Shown here piece after piece: positions 57,201-59,339 of a DNA stretch of 64,000 nt; within the stretch, counting starts at the first letter, position 1, and each line of letters opens with the position of its first letter. The notes under the pieces were generated by a model. The model had not been told where the DNA came from. It made no database searches and worked only from the letters and a program-made list of their open reading frames with translations. The stretch is from Hippopus hippopus (taxonomy: Eukaryota > Mollusca > Bivalvia > Cardiida > Cardiidae): NCBI GenBank assembly GCA_946811185.2, contig OX328106.1, positions 4,586,746 to 4,650,745 of the forward strand, read 5' to 3'. A program made the translations under genes and the position numbers.

Positions 57201-59339
57201 AGTTTTACATGGGCTTATGTAGAGAAAACTTAAGAAATCTCCCTGTACTTATTCATAAAGCGTAGGGCTACCAAATTTCGCATGTAGCTATATCTAAAGG
57301 CCCTTCACCAAGAGTGCGTAAATTATAGCCCTAGGGGGGGAATTTGATTCACCCCGAGGGGTCAGAAGTTTTACATGGGCTTATATAGTGAAATCTTTAG
57401 AAATCTTCTTGTTACTAACCATATGAACTAGGGCTACCAATTTTAGTCCTGTTTCAGGGGTCTTATGTTCAAAACCAATTGCCCGCCCGGGTGGCTCAGT
57501 GGTGAGCGTGTCGGACTCATGACCTGGTGGTTGTGAGTTCGATACCCGGTTGAGGCAAACCTTCTTTCCGGCGTATTTTCGCCTCTCACCTCTGCTGAAG
57601 CATGTGAGAAAAGTAGTCGGTGGCTTTGGAAAGAAAGTTGTGTTAGTACTGGTGTGAGAAAGCCAGGAAACACATGTGCGTCACCGTCCGCCATGATATG
57701 ACCTTAGCTGTTAAAGTGGCGTTAAACCCCAATACAACCAACCAAATCAAAACCAATTGGCCAAGTATTGTAATGTTTGGCATGTAGTGATTTTACGTAT
57801 TAGCCAGTGGAGCGATACAGGGCCATCATGGCCCTCTTGTTTTAATAAGTACCAAGAATGGTACCACATGAGCAATATAGGAAAAAAATAGCTCTGGCAA
57901 ACATTCTAAAACTACATCATCACTAGTGATGATACCATATTTTTCATCACCAGTGGCTTTATTCACTGTGAAATCCCAGTAATTCACTGATAAGAATATA
58001 ATAAAAATTTTTACCTCATTTTTTTCAGAGGATGACTTTCTGCAGACTTTACACCAGCATGCAAAAGATAGGGTAACACAAGGACTAGCCTCATGTGGTA
58101 TGTATAAGGTAGCATCACTGCATTAATTGTACAAGCCGTGAAAAATTCAAATACTGATCCCCTACTCTTTACCAAATAAATAGAGGATATTTGTTTTTTC
58201 GGTGAAAGATTGAAATTTAGTTAATCTCATGAACATCACTGGTAATATTTTCACAAGTGGCCCTGCTTCCAATATTGACAACTCTAAAATTAAATCATCT
58301 GTTGAGAGTTAAATCTCATTTATGATTCCAAACAGTCATTGCTGAGCCAGGTAGCGCAGTGGGCAGTGTACAGGACTTGAAAACGGGTTGGCTGGTTTGA
58401 TCCATGGCTCAGCCAATTTCTTTCCAAGGATTGATGATAGTCATAGCAACAGAGTTCATTCCTCTTTCATGGCTGACCATTGTTTTAACAATTGTTATGT
58501 TGAAAAGCAGCCAGTGGCTTGGAAAGATATTGTGTGGAGTACTGGTGAAAAGAAACTCCAGGAAAGCATGGGTATGTCCCTGGCTGCCGCAATATAACTG
58601 AAGTAATGTTGAAAACAGCATTAAACACTATACAATCAATCATCCAAATAATCAGTTTCCTGACTTCATAGATTCAAACAGCATGTCAGCTTTGCCTTTG
58701 GGTAACACACCTCATGAAAAACTTGCCCACAAGTAAGACAAATCAAAATAGTGTGGCTCAAAACTAAATGCCTGTCTTGCATTAGAAGGAAAACACAGTG
58801 CCTCAAGGAGTAATGATTTGTTACAATGTAAAAAAACAAATGGTACTTTTTCTTCAGTGTATTTAGCGAAACTGTATAAAGGGGTATTAGTGTGATAACT
58901 GGTAGAGAAGAACATTAAATTACTATTGTATAAGTGGAAATTTTTACAAGGAGGAAATCTTTGTGATTTTGCGTATTTGAAAAGTTCGCAAACTTTTCTG
59001 TTCGCTTATTTTACCACAAATATACAAAAAAATAACGAGTGTCTTGAATTTGCAAACATTTCCGTGCGCCTAATGTCTGTAATCAGTAATTCGCAAATTT
59101 TGCAACACACATATATATCCACGTATACAGTATTGCATTACATTTGGTTTTTCATTTTTTGTACAGGGGAGAGTGCTTCACTGGAGACGTTGAAGAACGC
59201 CATCAAGTCTTTCAAAGATCTGAAGATAATAGAGAGTTACAAAACCAGCAATCTGGTATTACTAGATCTTAAAGATCACTACAACGTCAAGGACCGCCTG
59301 ACACATTACCTGAACATGCTCGAGTCACTTCGAGATTAA
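15283..59339 (+). CDS. GPAM: glycerol-3-phosphate acyltransferase, mitochondrial type (GPAT1/GPAM-like), complete coding region in 22 exons
   Basis: Acylates sn-glycerol-3-phosphate with acyl-CoA to lysophosphatidate, the first step of glycerolipid synthesis; GPAT1 sits in the mitochondrial outer membrane. The 22 exons join in phase into 855 residues plus TAA (human GPAT1 is 828). Residue map: basic N-terminal part 1-140; motif I H263-K-S-H-L-D268; motif II GAFFIRR 305-311; motif III EGGRTRTGK 347-355; motif IV PVSISY 383-388; Ser/Pro-rich linker about 440-490; hydrophobic stretches near 503-522 and 605-622 that match the two membrane segments of GPAT1; acidic run about 718-730; C-terminal helical part to 855. 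Introns hold nearly all repeats in the window. No AATAAA appears soon after the stop; ATTAAA occurs at 59842. GPAT2 is less likely because all motifs are intact. Confidence 0.96.
15284..15301 (+). promoter_or_regulatory. short upstream ORF just before the GPAM start
   Basis: ATG GTG ATT AAA GGT TAG lies in the leader part of exon 1, ending two bases before the GPAM ATG at 15304. Such a five-codon frame could lower initiation at the main start. The regulatory role is inference. Confidence 0.5.
15304..15543 (+). CDS. GPAM: GPAM coding exon 1
   Basis: The exon begins at 15283 after TTTTTGTTTCAG; coding starts at ATG 15304 and gives 80 codons before GTAAGC. It reads MPVTDLPDLDHVYAKW and then a Lys/Arg-rich stretch. 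Similarity to vertebrate GPAT1 is weak here, as is usual for this N-terminus. The start is chosen because it opens the frame that joins in phase to exon 2. Confidence 0.8.
15562..15725. repeat. large inverted repeat just after the GPAM exon 1 donor
   Basis: Arms begin TTATTTCATCAGCTTGTGG and end CCACAAGCTGATGAAATAA, with inner matches GGGAAAGGT/ACCTTTCCC and a short loop near GTGCCGTAAGGCAC. Close to a 70-base stem. Confidence 0.8.
16082..16330 (+). mobile_element. SINE-I, diverged
   Basis: TTAATGGTTAGC head, GGTTCGATGTCC B-box, tail GGCGTTAAACTCC. Confidence 0.7.
16346..17765 (+). mobile_element. tandem-core element, GCCCCCC family
   Basis: ATGCCCCCCTTCAACGAAG left end, (CGGT)n-like tract, six units of 157-159 bp, inverted right end AGGGGGGCAT. 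Minus-strand frames of up to 119 codons come from the repeat. Confidence 0.78.
17818..18147 (-). mobile_element. P1 MITE, outer copy interrupted by another P1
   Basis: Core and right side at 17818-17894, then AACTCGGATTTGTGGGG and the GGTAAAGGGTTAA end at 18120-18147. The interruption is at its own internal TTAA. Confidence 0.88.
17891..18119 (-). mobile_element. P1 MITE nested, full length
   Basis: 229 bases, TTAA at both ends, complete palindrome. Confidence 0.93.
18204..18587 (+). mobile_element. SINE-III with a nested LINE tail
   Basis: GGCTCCGTGGTAAAGTATAG head, GGTTCGAGCTTC B-box, tail GTGTAAAACACCATTC. Target duplication TTTTGAAAACA; interrupted at 18360-18498. Confidence 0.85.
18360..18498 (-). 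mobile_element. 5'-truncated LINE 3' end
   Basis: 139 bases flanked by GGGAATACTT on both sides (18350-18359 and 18499-18508). On the minus strand it ends AATAAATAAAGTTTAAACT, like a non-LTR retrotransposon tail. The LINE family is not recognised. Confidence 0.7.
18748..19217. mobile_element. S3 palindromic MITE, copy 3
   Basis: Hairpin core on the left and the CCCTTTCTGGG...GAAAGCATGAAATAAA arm on the right, inverted relative to copy 1. The CRE-like site is degenerate here. Confidence 0.8.
19217..19290 (-). mobile_element. P1 MITE left end fragment
   Basis: TTAACCTTTATTC end and GAAAGCATTTGTAGATGA block only. Confidence 0.55.
19313..19628 (-). mobile_element. SINE-II, complete
   Basis: (GATT)n tail, TGGTGTTTAACGCC, body, B-box GGGATCGAACCCTGG and head CAACTGAGCTACTGGG. 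Serves as the empty-site comparison for P1 at 11976. Confidence 0.88.
19655..19762 (-). mobile_element. P1 MITE partial, just before GPAM exon 2
   Basis: Core and GGTAAAGAGG end; finishes 28 bases before the exon. Confidence 0.75.
19791..19904 (+). CDS. GPAM: GPAM coding exon 2
   Basis: 114 bases, phase 0 at both ends, acceptor ATTCTTCAAG and donor GTGAGT. Reads VQNSVIAQFKTMPTILPEH, then VSRPLMGQCCDCMPNSQ; RPLMGQCC corresponds to RPFVGRCC of vertebrate GPAT1. Confidence 0.92.
20130..20200 (-). mobile_element. P1 MITE left fragment
   Basis: CTATTTACCAGATGACACC and AAAACATTTGAAGACAAC; runs into a SINE. Confidence 0.5.
20197..20372 (+). mobile_element. SINE-II 3' part
   Basis: CCAATTTCTTTCCAAGGATC to GTGTTAAACG. 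Confidence 0.7.
20390..20485 (-). mobile_element. P1 MITE diverged core
   Basis: Core GGAGAGAATGCTGGTTACC with decayed arms. Confidence 0.5.
20669..21022 (+). mobile_element. P1 MITE with duplicated core
   Basis: Standard ends, but the palindrome plus the AAAGACAGAGAGCATCTT block occurs twice, at about 20735 and 20870. Confidence 0.85.
21062..21205 (-). mobile_element. P1 MITE partial
   Basis: Core GGACAAAATGCTGGTTGTC with both arms diverged. Confidence 0.6.
21218..21436 (+). mobile_element. P1 MITE
   Basis: Core intact, right end GGTAAAGAGTTAA. Confidence 0.85.
21509..21745 (-). mobile_element. P1 MITE
   Basis: All blocks in order, core intact, ends slightly decayed. Confidence 0.82.
21843..22074 (+). 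mobile_element. P1 MITE
   Basis: TTAAATCTATTCCACAC left end, core with GGCTACC, TTAA at the right. Confidence 0.85.
22256..22473 (-). mobile_element. P1 MITE
   Basis: TTAATTCTTTCCC left end, intact core, GGTAAAGATTTAA right end; about 130 bases before exon 3. Confidence 0.87.
22607..22677 (+). CDS. GPAM: GPAM coding exon 3
   Basis: 71 bases, acceptor ATTTTCAG, donor GTATGA, ending in phase 2. Reads KDFRFSEGSNSGVRNILDVR then HEMR; VRNIL..HE corresponds to LRNVIYINETHTR. Confidence 0.9.
22772..22927 (+). mobile_element. SINE-II 3' part
   Basis: GGGAAAGCAGCCAGTGCC to GAAACACTG. Confidence 0.65.
22931..23180. mobile_element. MITE with TTTCTCCTAATAAAAGC ends
   Basis: ATTTCTCCTAATAAAAGC at the left and GCTTTTATTAGGAGAAAT at the right; the interior is AT-rich. 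A similar left end occurs at 46097. Confidence 0.72.
23285..23475 (+). mobile_element. SINE-II 3' part, diverged
   Basis: TCTCTCACTGTTGAACATT to AAAACACCATC. Confidence 0.6.
23747..23961 (+). mobile_element. P1 MITE
   Basis: TTTTACCACACAATCCC left end, intact core, GTAAAGGGG right end. Confidence 0.85.
23993..24258. mobile_element. G4 MITE, full length, just before GPAM exon 4
   Basis: TIRs about 30 bases, hairpin CCCAGGTCATCCTGCGCAG followed by its complement; ends 18 bases before the exon. Confidence 0.85.
24277..24384 (+). CDS. GPAM: GPAM coding exon 4
   Basis: 108 bases, acceptor TTTTCGTAG, donor GTAAAC. Reads HDGPVHRQFATWMYSWRT then HKFPDLSMAVLANTR, in line with HRGWLARRLSYVLF of GPAT1. 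A G4 MITE ends about 18 bases before it and a P1 MITE begins at the donor itself. Confidence 0.88.
24386..24610 (-). mobile_element. P1 MITE flush with the exon 4 donor
   Basis: TAAACTGTTTACAAGAC aligns with the P1 end TTAACTCTTTACCAGAC and starts at the T of the donor GT. The rest is diverged and ends TGATAAAGAATTAA. Confidence 0.7.
24896..25036 (-). mobile_element. P1 MITE, left end lost
   Basis: Core with GGTGACC and the GGTAAAGGGTTAA end. Confidence 0.8.
25196..25236 (+). CDS. GPAM: GPAM coding exon 5
   Basis: 41 bases, acceptor TTATGTTACAG, donor GTAAGT, entering in phase 2 and leaving in phase 1. Reads LVEVIQQELLADD, equivalent to VQEAIAEVAAEL of GPAT1. Confidence 0.88.
25365..25743 (-). 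mobile_element. P1 MITE interrupted by a SINE-I 3' part
   Basis: P1 blocks at 25365-25556 and 25706-25743; the SINE between is flanked by ATCATAAA on both sides. Confidence 0.75.
25557..25705 (+). mobile_element. SINE-I 3' part in a P1 MITE
   Basis: GTGAGAAAAGGAGTCAGTGG to an AAAC-repeat tail; no head. Confidence 0.7.
25845..26112. mobile_element. G4 MITE, diverged
   Basis: CCATGGCATGGAAAAGGAGG left end, hairpin GCCTGTGCCGATTGCACAGG, right TIR. Confidence 0.72.
26120..26350 (+). mobile_element. SINE-II, diverged
   Basis: CTGGCCAATTTCTTTTTTC, GGGAAAGCAGTCTGATG, CCAGGAAAACATC. Confidence 0.6.
26430..26515 (+). mobile_element. P1 MITE, decayed
   Basis: GAAGCTTCAAAAAACATTGC and GGAAAAGGAG block only. 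Confidence 0.45.
26519..26790. mobile_element. G4 MITE, full length
   Basis: GGCATGCTCTGGTAAAAGGG left end, complete hairpin, GCCCCCCTTTTCACAGAGCA right end. Confidence 0.85.
26797..26893 (+). mobile_element. P1 MITE right half before GPAM exon 6
   Basis: CATCATTTGAG block, GCCTTTAGTTTGGACAAGTC, GTTGTCTGG; ends about 30 bases before the exon. Confidence 0.6.
26926..27010 (+). CDS. GPAM: GPAM coding exon 6
   Basis: 85 bases, acceptor CTTTTGAAG, donor GTAAGT. Reads RKERAQLERRAQKILNGMKA then RIVNALTK, a charged helix equivalent to the KKKAKRILQEM part of GPAT1. Confidence 0.88.
27432..27528 (+). CDS. GPAM: GPAM coding exon 7
   Basis: 97 bases, acceptor TACTTTCAG, donor GTAGGT, ending in phase 0. 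Reads FSGWFLHHFLGLLLSSVYVH then KGQLKVIKAASE; HKGQL-V-KAA-E is a family landmark just before motif I. Confidence 0.95.
27579..27735. mobile_element. G4 MITE, partial
   Basis: GCCATACTCTGTGAAAATGG left end; the right end is missing. Confidence 0.6.
27846..28146 (+). mobile_element. SINE-II, complete
   Basis: GAGCGAGAGTAGCTCAGTTG head, GGTTTGATCCC B-box, tail CATTAAACACCATACAATC. The head is tRNA-like but is not a tRNA gene. Confidence 0.85.
28242..28467 (-). mobile_element. P1 MITE, full length
   Basis: 226 bases, TTAA at both ends, palindrome with two changes. Confidence 0.92.
28615..28815 (+). mobile_element. SINE-II, internally deleted
   Basis: CGGTAGCACGAAGGACTTG, GGCTCGGCCAATC, then body and tail ACACCATACAATC; the middle is missing. 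Confidence 0.75.
28839..28975 (+). CDS. GPAM: GPAM coding exon 8, acyltransferase motif I
   Basis: 137 bases, acceptor TTCCATTATAG, donor GTAAGG. Reads RGLPIVYLPLHKSHLDYILV, then TFILWNYSIKSPHIAAGDNL and KIPFF. His263 and Asp268 form the H-x4-D catalytic pair. Lys264 replaces the usual Arg. SPHIAAGDNL matches APYIASGNNL. It has no ATG-to-stop frame of note and was found from the expected order. Confidence 0.97.
29054..29272 (+). mobile_element. H2 hairpin MITE, full length
   Basis: TTAACTCCTGGGCTACC left end, hairpin GACCAAGATCAGACTGCAC with inverted arm, TTTTTTTTCCCAAAC block, AAAAGATTAA right end. Confidence 0.8.
29409..29668 (+). mobile_element. SINE-I
   Basis: AGGGTAGCTCAGTGGTTAG head, GAGTTCAATACCC B-box, tail TTAAACCCTAATTCAATTC; ACTGCAT-type flanks are unclear. 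Confidence 0.8.
30012..30108 (+). CDS. GPAM: GPAM coding exon 9, motif II
   Basis: 97 bases, acceptor TTTTTTCCAG, donor GTAAGT, ending in phase 0. Reads MLMNGLGAFFIRRKLDKDKS then KKDALYRAVLQS. G-AFFIRR-LD is GPAT motif II, involved in glycerol-3-phosphate binding. Confidence 0.97.
30180..31432 (+). mobile_element. Helentron/HINE-like element, ACCTGAG family, copy 1
   Basis: Starts TAGCTCACCTGAG, has a CCGTCATCCGTCGTC tract, about eight tandem units of 145 bp, the subterminal inverted end, hairpin GGGCCATCATGGCCC and CTCTTGTT. This asymmetric layout fits HINE or pearl elements. Short frames across it are repeat artefacts. In GPAM intron 9. Confidence 0.8.
31471..31697 (-). mobile_element. P1 MITE, variant-core subfamily
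   Basis: 227 bases with TTAA ends; the palindrome centre reads GCTCGTTATGAGC instead of GCTGGTTACCAGC. Confidence 0.9.
31698..32165. other. intron 9 stretch with no recognised feature
   Basis: AT-rich, no repeat seen elsewhere in the window and no exon-like frame with good splice sites. Confidence 0.5.
32170..32388 (+). mobile_element. SINE-III
   Basis: GCTCAGTGGTAAGGTGTGG head, CATGTTCCAGCCCC B-box, tail AAAACACCATTCAATCAATC. Confidence 0.82.
32395..32503 (+). mobile_element. P1 MITE right half
   Basis: TTCTCTACCCTTTCAAAGAG and the downstream blocks. Confidence 0.6.
32506..32705 (+). mobile_element. P1 MITE, diverged
   Basis: Core broken by a short insertion; right end TGACAAAGACTTAA. 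Confidence 0.7.
32740..32968 (-). mobile_element. P1 MITE, full length, 72 bases before GPAM exon 10
   Basis: 229 bases with TTAA at both ends and a perfect-looking palindrome. Confidence 0.93.
33041..33170 (+). CDS. GPAM: GPAM coding exon 10, motif III
   Basis: 130 bases, acceptor TTTTTTAAAG, donor GTGAGT, ending in phase 1. Reads YMEELLRHGEPLEFFIEGGR, then TRTGKALPPKGGLLSVIIDC and VNR. EGGRTRTGK is motif III; the GG form resembles bacterial PlsB more than the EGTRSRSGK of vertebrate GPAT1. Confidence 0.98.
33231..33450 (+). mobile_element. H2 hairpin MITE
   Basis: TTAACCATTAAAGCAC left end, hairpin around ACAAAACAAAAGTG, TAAGTGGTTAA right end; starts 60 bases after exon 10. Confidence 0.72.
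33598..33690 (+). mobile_element. P1 MITE left half
   Basis: TCTTTTTCCAAACAATTC block to GTGGGAAAAGG. Confidence 0.55.
33775..33956 (+). mobile_element. H2 hairpin MITE, one hairpin arm lost
   Basis: TCTTAGGCTGCTAGGC, TTTTGCGGACAG, one ATCAGACTGCAC arm, TTTAGCAGGATAAGGGTTAG. Confidence 0.7.
33989..34986 (+). mobile_element. tandem-core element, ATACCCCCGC family
   Basis: ATACCCCCGCAAAA start, repeated at about 34252 and 34683, each with a CCGT-rich tract except one deleted unit; ends GCGGGGGTAT. Confidence 0.78.
35055..35335 (+). mobile_element. SINE-II, diverged
   Basis: Head with TGGTTCAAATCCC, body GCAGCCAGCAGCTTGG, tail AACCTTACAAATAAA. Confidence 0.7.
35370..35452 (+). CDS. GPAM: GPAM coding exon 11, motif IV
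   Basis: 83 bases, acceptor TTTTCAAAAAG, donor GTAAGT, ending in phase 0. Reads VTEDVYIAPVSISYEKIVDG then NFNNELM; I-PVSISYEKI is motif IV. Confidence 0.97.
35705..35820 (-). mobile_element. P1 MITE partial, 15 bases before GPAM exon 12
   Basis: Core GGTAACTAGCG and the right blocks to GGGATTGTATG. Confidence 0.65.
35836..35949 (+). CDS. GPAM: GPAM coding exon 12
   Basis: 114 bases, phase 0, acceptor TTTATCGCAG, donor GTAAGT. Reads GIPKKKETFWGALQGIWSVL then KAHYGSVRVDFAQPFSLR; YG-VRVDFAQPFSL is shared with GPAT1. Confidence 0.98.
36119..36346 (-). mobile_element. P1 MITE, full length
   Basis: GACTCTTTACC to GGTAAAGGGTTAA, intact palindrome. Confidence 0.9.
36347..37185. other. intron 12 stretch, mostly unique
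   Basis: Contains only a short direct repeat (ACTATGATTTTCTG at 36348 and 36452). No exon, RNA gene or known element recognised. Confidence 0.5.
37186..37398 (+). mobile_element. H2 hairpin MITE, full length
   Basis: TTAACCCTTGGACTGCTAAG left end, full hairpin, TTTAGCAGATTAAAGATTAAG right end. Confidence 0.82.
37482..37620 (+). mobile_element. P1 MITE, decayed
   Basis: CTAAACAATCCTGTGGGGC block and a broken core. Confidence 0.5.
38232..38472 (+). mobile_element. P1 MITE, diverged
   Basis: All blocks in order with poly-A, poly-T and a short tandem duplication of TCTACATTTGG. Confidence 0.7.
38473..39133. other. intron 12 stretch with no recognised feature
   Basis: No recurring family apart from a decayed G4 remnant after 39134. 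No splice-bounded frame. Confidence 0.45.
39303..39766. mobile_element. S3 palindromic MITE, copy 4
   Basis: Well preserved and in the same orientation as copy 3, with TGACGTCA at 39608-39615. It ends about 80 bases before GPAM exon 13. Confidence 0.85.
39849..40035 (+). CDS. GPAM: GPAM coding exon 13, Ser/Pro-rich linker
   Basis: 187 bases, acceptor TTATATTGTAG, donor GTAAGT, ending in phase 1. Begins EYMQSIQPPSPVDSPDSG and ends EDQRQLVASLGQHIVY. The start and end match GPAT1 (EYLES..; L--NLAEHILF); the serine-rich middle is variable and may be a phosphorylation region. Confidence 0.95.
40072..40140 (+). mobile_element. P1 MITE left half after GPAM exon 13
   Basis: AACCCTTTACCAAACTG to GCCTTTGAAAATC; starts 36 bases after the donor. 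Confidence 0.7.
40190..40432. mobile_element. G4 MITE, diverged
   Basis: TACATGTCCAAGGACCATTC block and the right TIR remnant CCCATTTACCCAACCATGG. Confidence 0.6.
40510..40580 (+). CDS. GPAM: GPAM coding exon 14, first predicted membrane segment
   Basis: 71 bases, acceptor TTTCTTTCAG, donor GTAATA, ending in phase 0. Reads CIQTTALMSSNLLAFLFLTK then HRR, a hydrophobic segment equivalent to the first transmembrane helix of GPAT1. Confidence 0.94.
40660..40860 (+). mobile_element. P1 MITE, right end decayed
   Basis: Left end ACTCTTTTCC, core with GGTAACC. Confidence 0.75.
40963..41250 (+). mobile_element. SINE-II
   Basis: GAGCCCTGGTAGCAAAGTTG head, TTTGAATCC B-box, tail AACACCGTACAATCAATC. 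Confidence 0.8.
41407..41957. mobile_element. S3 palindromic MITE, copy 5
   Basis: Orientation as copy 1, diverged, with a poly-T run and a duplicated part hairpin. Ends about 40 bases before GPAM exon 15. Confidence 0.75.
42000..42154 (+). CDS. GPAM: GPAM coding exon 15
   Basis: 155 bases, acceptor TTCTTATTTAG, donor GTAAGG, ending in phase 2. Reads GATLAELIRDYRWLREEIVI, RKRDVGFSPTSDIEDVIFYT, then VGLLGNNLIEV. Matches the L--DF--MKEEVL-RD-D-GFSG region of GPAT1. Confidence 0.97.
42446..42560 (+). mobile_element. P1 MITE right half
   Basis: TTTCTATCTTCTAAAGACAG and later blocks to GTGAAGTGGTAA. Confidence 0.6.
42723..42942 (-). mobile_element. P1 MITE, 20 bases before GPAM exon 16
   Basis: Core well kept; the end AATAAAGGATAAA leads straight into the polypyrimidine tract of the acceptor. 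Confidence 0.82.
42963..43081 (+). CDS. GPAM: GPAM coding exon 16, second predicted membrane segment begins
   Basis: 119 bases, acceptor GTATTATTTCAG, donor GTAAGA. Reads AGESHLETFFVPSTTIPDVF then ELSYYGNSVTHVFLLESIL. FFVPSTT-P-VFEL--Y-N-V-HVF is strongly conserved. A P1 MITE ends 20 bases before it. Confidence 0.97.
43099..44052 (+). mobile_element. Helentron/HINE-like element, ACCTGAG family, copy 2
   Basis: Starts 17 bases after the exon 16 donor. CGTCGTCCGTCGTC tract, about six 145 bp units, CTCAGGTGAGCGA, hairpin GGGCTATCATGGCCC. Confidence 0.8.
44063..44132 (-). mobile_element. P1 MITE right end fragment
   Basis: CCTTCCTCCTCAGGG to GTGTGGTAATGGGGTTA. Confidence 0.65.
44260..45592 (+). 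mobile_element. Helentron/HINE-like element, ACCTGAG family, copy 3
   Basis: Same ends as copy 2, about eight 145 bp units; lies 208 bases after copy 2 in the same intron and orientation. Confidence 0.8.
45637..45785 (+). CDS. GPAM: GPAM coding exon 17
   Basis: 149 bases, acceptor TTGGATTTCAG, donor GTAAGA, ending in phase 0. Reads VSSVIYLSDINISTLESSGE, EEVILMSREEILEVAEELCK, then ILQYEFIFVP. Equivalent to ISQEQLVRKAASLCYLL-NEG of GPAT1. Confidence 0.95.
45853..46095 (+). mobile_element. SINE-I, diverged, with a poly-C run
   Basis: AGGTAGCCTTGTGGTTAGC head, body with CCCCCCCCCCCC, GATATGACTTCG tail. Confidence 0.75.
46259..46493 (-). mobile_element. P1 MITE, variant-core subfamily
   Basis: Centre GCTCGTTACGAGC; right end GGGCTTGTTTGGGAGAGGG then TTAA. 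Confidence 0.87.
46658..46744 (+). CDS. GPAM: GPAM coding exon 18
   Basis: 87 bases, phase 0, acceptor TTTTGTTTCAG, donor GTAATG. Reads PCSSLEEKLADVLEMLITTE then VLKMEDSHQ. Confidence 0.93.
46913..47443 (+). mobile_element. P1 MITE split by a tandem-core type element
   Basis: Left end 46913-46975 and right blocks 47340-47443 with TTAA at both ends; the ATGTCTCCCCC element replaces the core. Confidence 0.75.
46976..47319 (+). mobile_element. single-core element, ATGTCTCCCCC family
   Basis: TATGTCTCCCCCAGTC start, (TCTG)n tract, GGGGGGAGACAT end; inserted in a P1 MITE. Confidence 0.75.
47764..47820 (+). mobile_element. SINE head fragment
   Basis: GTTGCTCAGTCGGTAGCATG, GACTTGAGAACAGG; only the tRNA-like head remains. 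Confidence 0.55.
48020..48136 (+). CDS. GPAM: GPAM coding exon 19, acidic segment
   Basis: 117 bases, phase 0, acceptor TTTCTGTCACAG, donor GTATGC. Reads FDGYQNTYDKQWASRLSASL, then SWAEDGEEEEDYEEEQLLR. The QW----LSW...acidic run...EEQ pattern matches the same part of GPAT1. Confidence 0.95.
48421..48636 (+). mobile_element. P1 MITE
   Basis: TTAACCCTTTTCC to GTAAAGGGTTAA, core with GGTGACC. Confidence 0.88.
48633..48862 (-). mobile_element. P1 MITE, opposite orientation to and sharing TTAA with the previous copy
   Basis: TTAACCTTTTTATC to GTAAAGTGTTAA; the TTAA at 48633-48636 belongs to both copies. Confidence 0.85.
48863..49010 (-). mobile_element. SINE-III, partial
   Basis: ATGGTGTTTTACACTGC tail followed by body; abuts a P1 MITE. 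Confidence 0.65.
49060..49140 (-). mobile_element. P1 MITE right part
   Basis: TTTCCACAATGTTTC, TTTCTCAGGGTCATTAAAG, GGATTGTTAAG. Confidence 0.6.
49362..49531. mobile_element. 170 bp inverted-repeat element
   Basis: TTTACGTAAAGTGTCGTCTC and the inverse GAGATGACACTTTACGCAAA bound it; about 27 bp arms. Confidence 0.7.
49568..49829. mobile_element. G4 MITE, full length
   Basis: CCATGCTCTGGTAAAAGGG left end, hairpin AGGTCAGCCTGCGCA, CTTTTTCACAGAACATGGCT right end. Confidence 0.82.
49860..50080 (+). mobile_element. SINE-III
   Basis: GTGGCTCATTGGTAAAGTG head, GGGTTTGAGCCGC B-box, tail CATCATTCAATCAATG. Confidence 0.82.
50471..50594 (+). CDS. GPAM: GPAM coding exon 20
   Basis: 124 bases, acceptor TTTTTTCCACAG, donor GTATGT, ending in phase 1. 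Reads VNLDKGDYKERLKFFHKVLA then PFFEAYLVTVHHISKMVEEI and P; F---LLGPLLEAY is the vertebrate equivalent. A tandem-core element begins 14 bases after the donor. Confidence 0.95.
50608..51190 (+). mobile_element. tandem-core element, TATACCCCCAG family
   Basis: TTATACCCCCAGCC start, TCTGTC/CCGT tract, about three cores of roughly 145 bp, GGAGGAGGGTAT near the right end; the right border is not sharp. Confidence 0.65.
51316..51469 (-). repeat. SINE-like unit, left part, cut by the Tigger-like element
   Basis: From CTTACGAACAAAGTCCG to CACTGAGCTAAAGAG; a tRNA-like head in minus orientation (GGGATTCGCATCC). It continues at 54206-54283. Confidence 0.7.
52455..52683 (+). mobile_element. P1 MITE inside the Tigger-like element
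   Basis: TTAACCCTTTACC to GGTAAAGAGT; core partly decayed. Confidence 0.82.
53379..53515 (+). mobile_element. H2 hairpin MITE, right end lost
   Basis: TTAACCCTTATGCATC left end and both hairpin arms; inside the Tigger-like element. Confidence 0.6.
54411..54643 (-). repeat. uninserted paralogue of the SINE-like unit
   Basis: Same sequence as 51316-51469 joined directly to the CTAACGCAGTTGTCAGG segment that follows the Tigger-like element at 54211. Confidence 0.75.
54936..55096. repeat. inverted repeat, CAACTGGTTGTG family, copy 1
   Basis: GATAATCAACTGGTTGTG and CACAACCAGTTGATTATT arms, inner ACGAGT/ACTCGT type symmetry. Abuts a HINE-like element. Confidence 0.72.
55096..56268 (+). mobile_element. 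Helentron/HINE-like element, CTACTGGC family, copy 2
   Basis: TAGCTCTACTGGC, a long (CCGT)n tract at 55148-55210, about five cores, GCCAGTAGAGCGA, hairpin GGCCCTTCAGGGCC and CTAG. Confidence 0.82.
56304..57841 (+). mobile_element. Helentron/HINE-like element, CCACTGGC family
   Basis: TAGCTCCACTGGCC left end, (CCGT)n, five cores of about 164 bp, a nested SINE-I at 57481-57752, GCCAGTGGAGCGA, hairpin GGGCCATCATGGCCC. Confidence 0.82.
57481..57752 (+). mobile_element. SINE-I inside a HINE-like element
   Basis: Nearly identical to the copies at 12417 and 13060; flanked by AAAACCAATTG and AAAACCAATTGG. Confidence 0.9.
57866..57981 (+). repeat. dispersed repeat, opposite orientation to 63405-63530
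   Basis: Shares GAGCAATATAGGAAAAAAA and TTCACTGTGAAATCCCAG with the complement of 63405-63530. Confidence 0.6.
58029..58097 (+). CDS. GPAM: GPAM coding exon 21
   Basis: 69 bases, acceptor TTTTTTTTCAG, donor GTATGT, in and out in phase 1. Reads DDFLQTLHQHAKDRVTQGLA then SC, matching EYLQKLHKYLITRTE of GPAT1. The intron before it, about 7.4 kb, holds the Tigger-like element and two long tandem-core elements. Confidence 0.93.
58180..58260. mobile_element. S3 MITE fragment
   Basis: Starts GAGGATATTTGTTTTTTCGG and holds one arm of the hairpin; the rest is lost against a P1 end fragment at 58262-58313. Confidence 0.65.
58262..58313 (+). mobile_element. P1 MITE end fragment
   Basis: ATTGACAACTCTAAAATT and GAGAGTTAA only. 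Confidence 0.5.
58341..58648 (+). mobile_element. SINE-II, complete
   Basis: GAGCCAGGTAGCGCAGTGGG head, GGTTTGATCC B-box, tail TTAAACACTATACAATC; 240 bases after exon 21. Confidence 0.85.
59167..59339 (+). CDS. GPAM: GPAM terminal coding exon 22
   Basis: 173 bases, acceptor TTTTTTGTACAG, stop TAA at 59337-59339. Reads ESASLETLKNAIKSFKDLKI, IESYKTSNLVLLDLKDHYNV, then KDRLTHYLNMLESLRD. It matches the last exon of GPAT1 (LVKNAVKMFKDIGVF). Three decayed copies follow downstream. Confidence 0.96.
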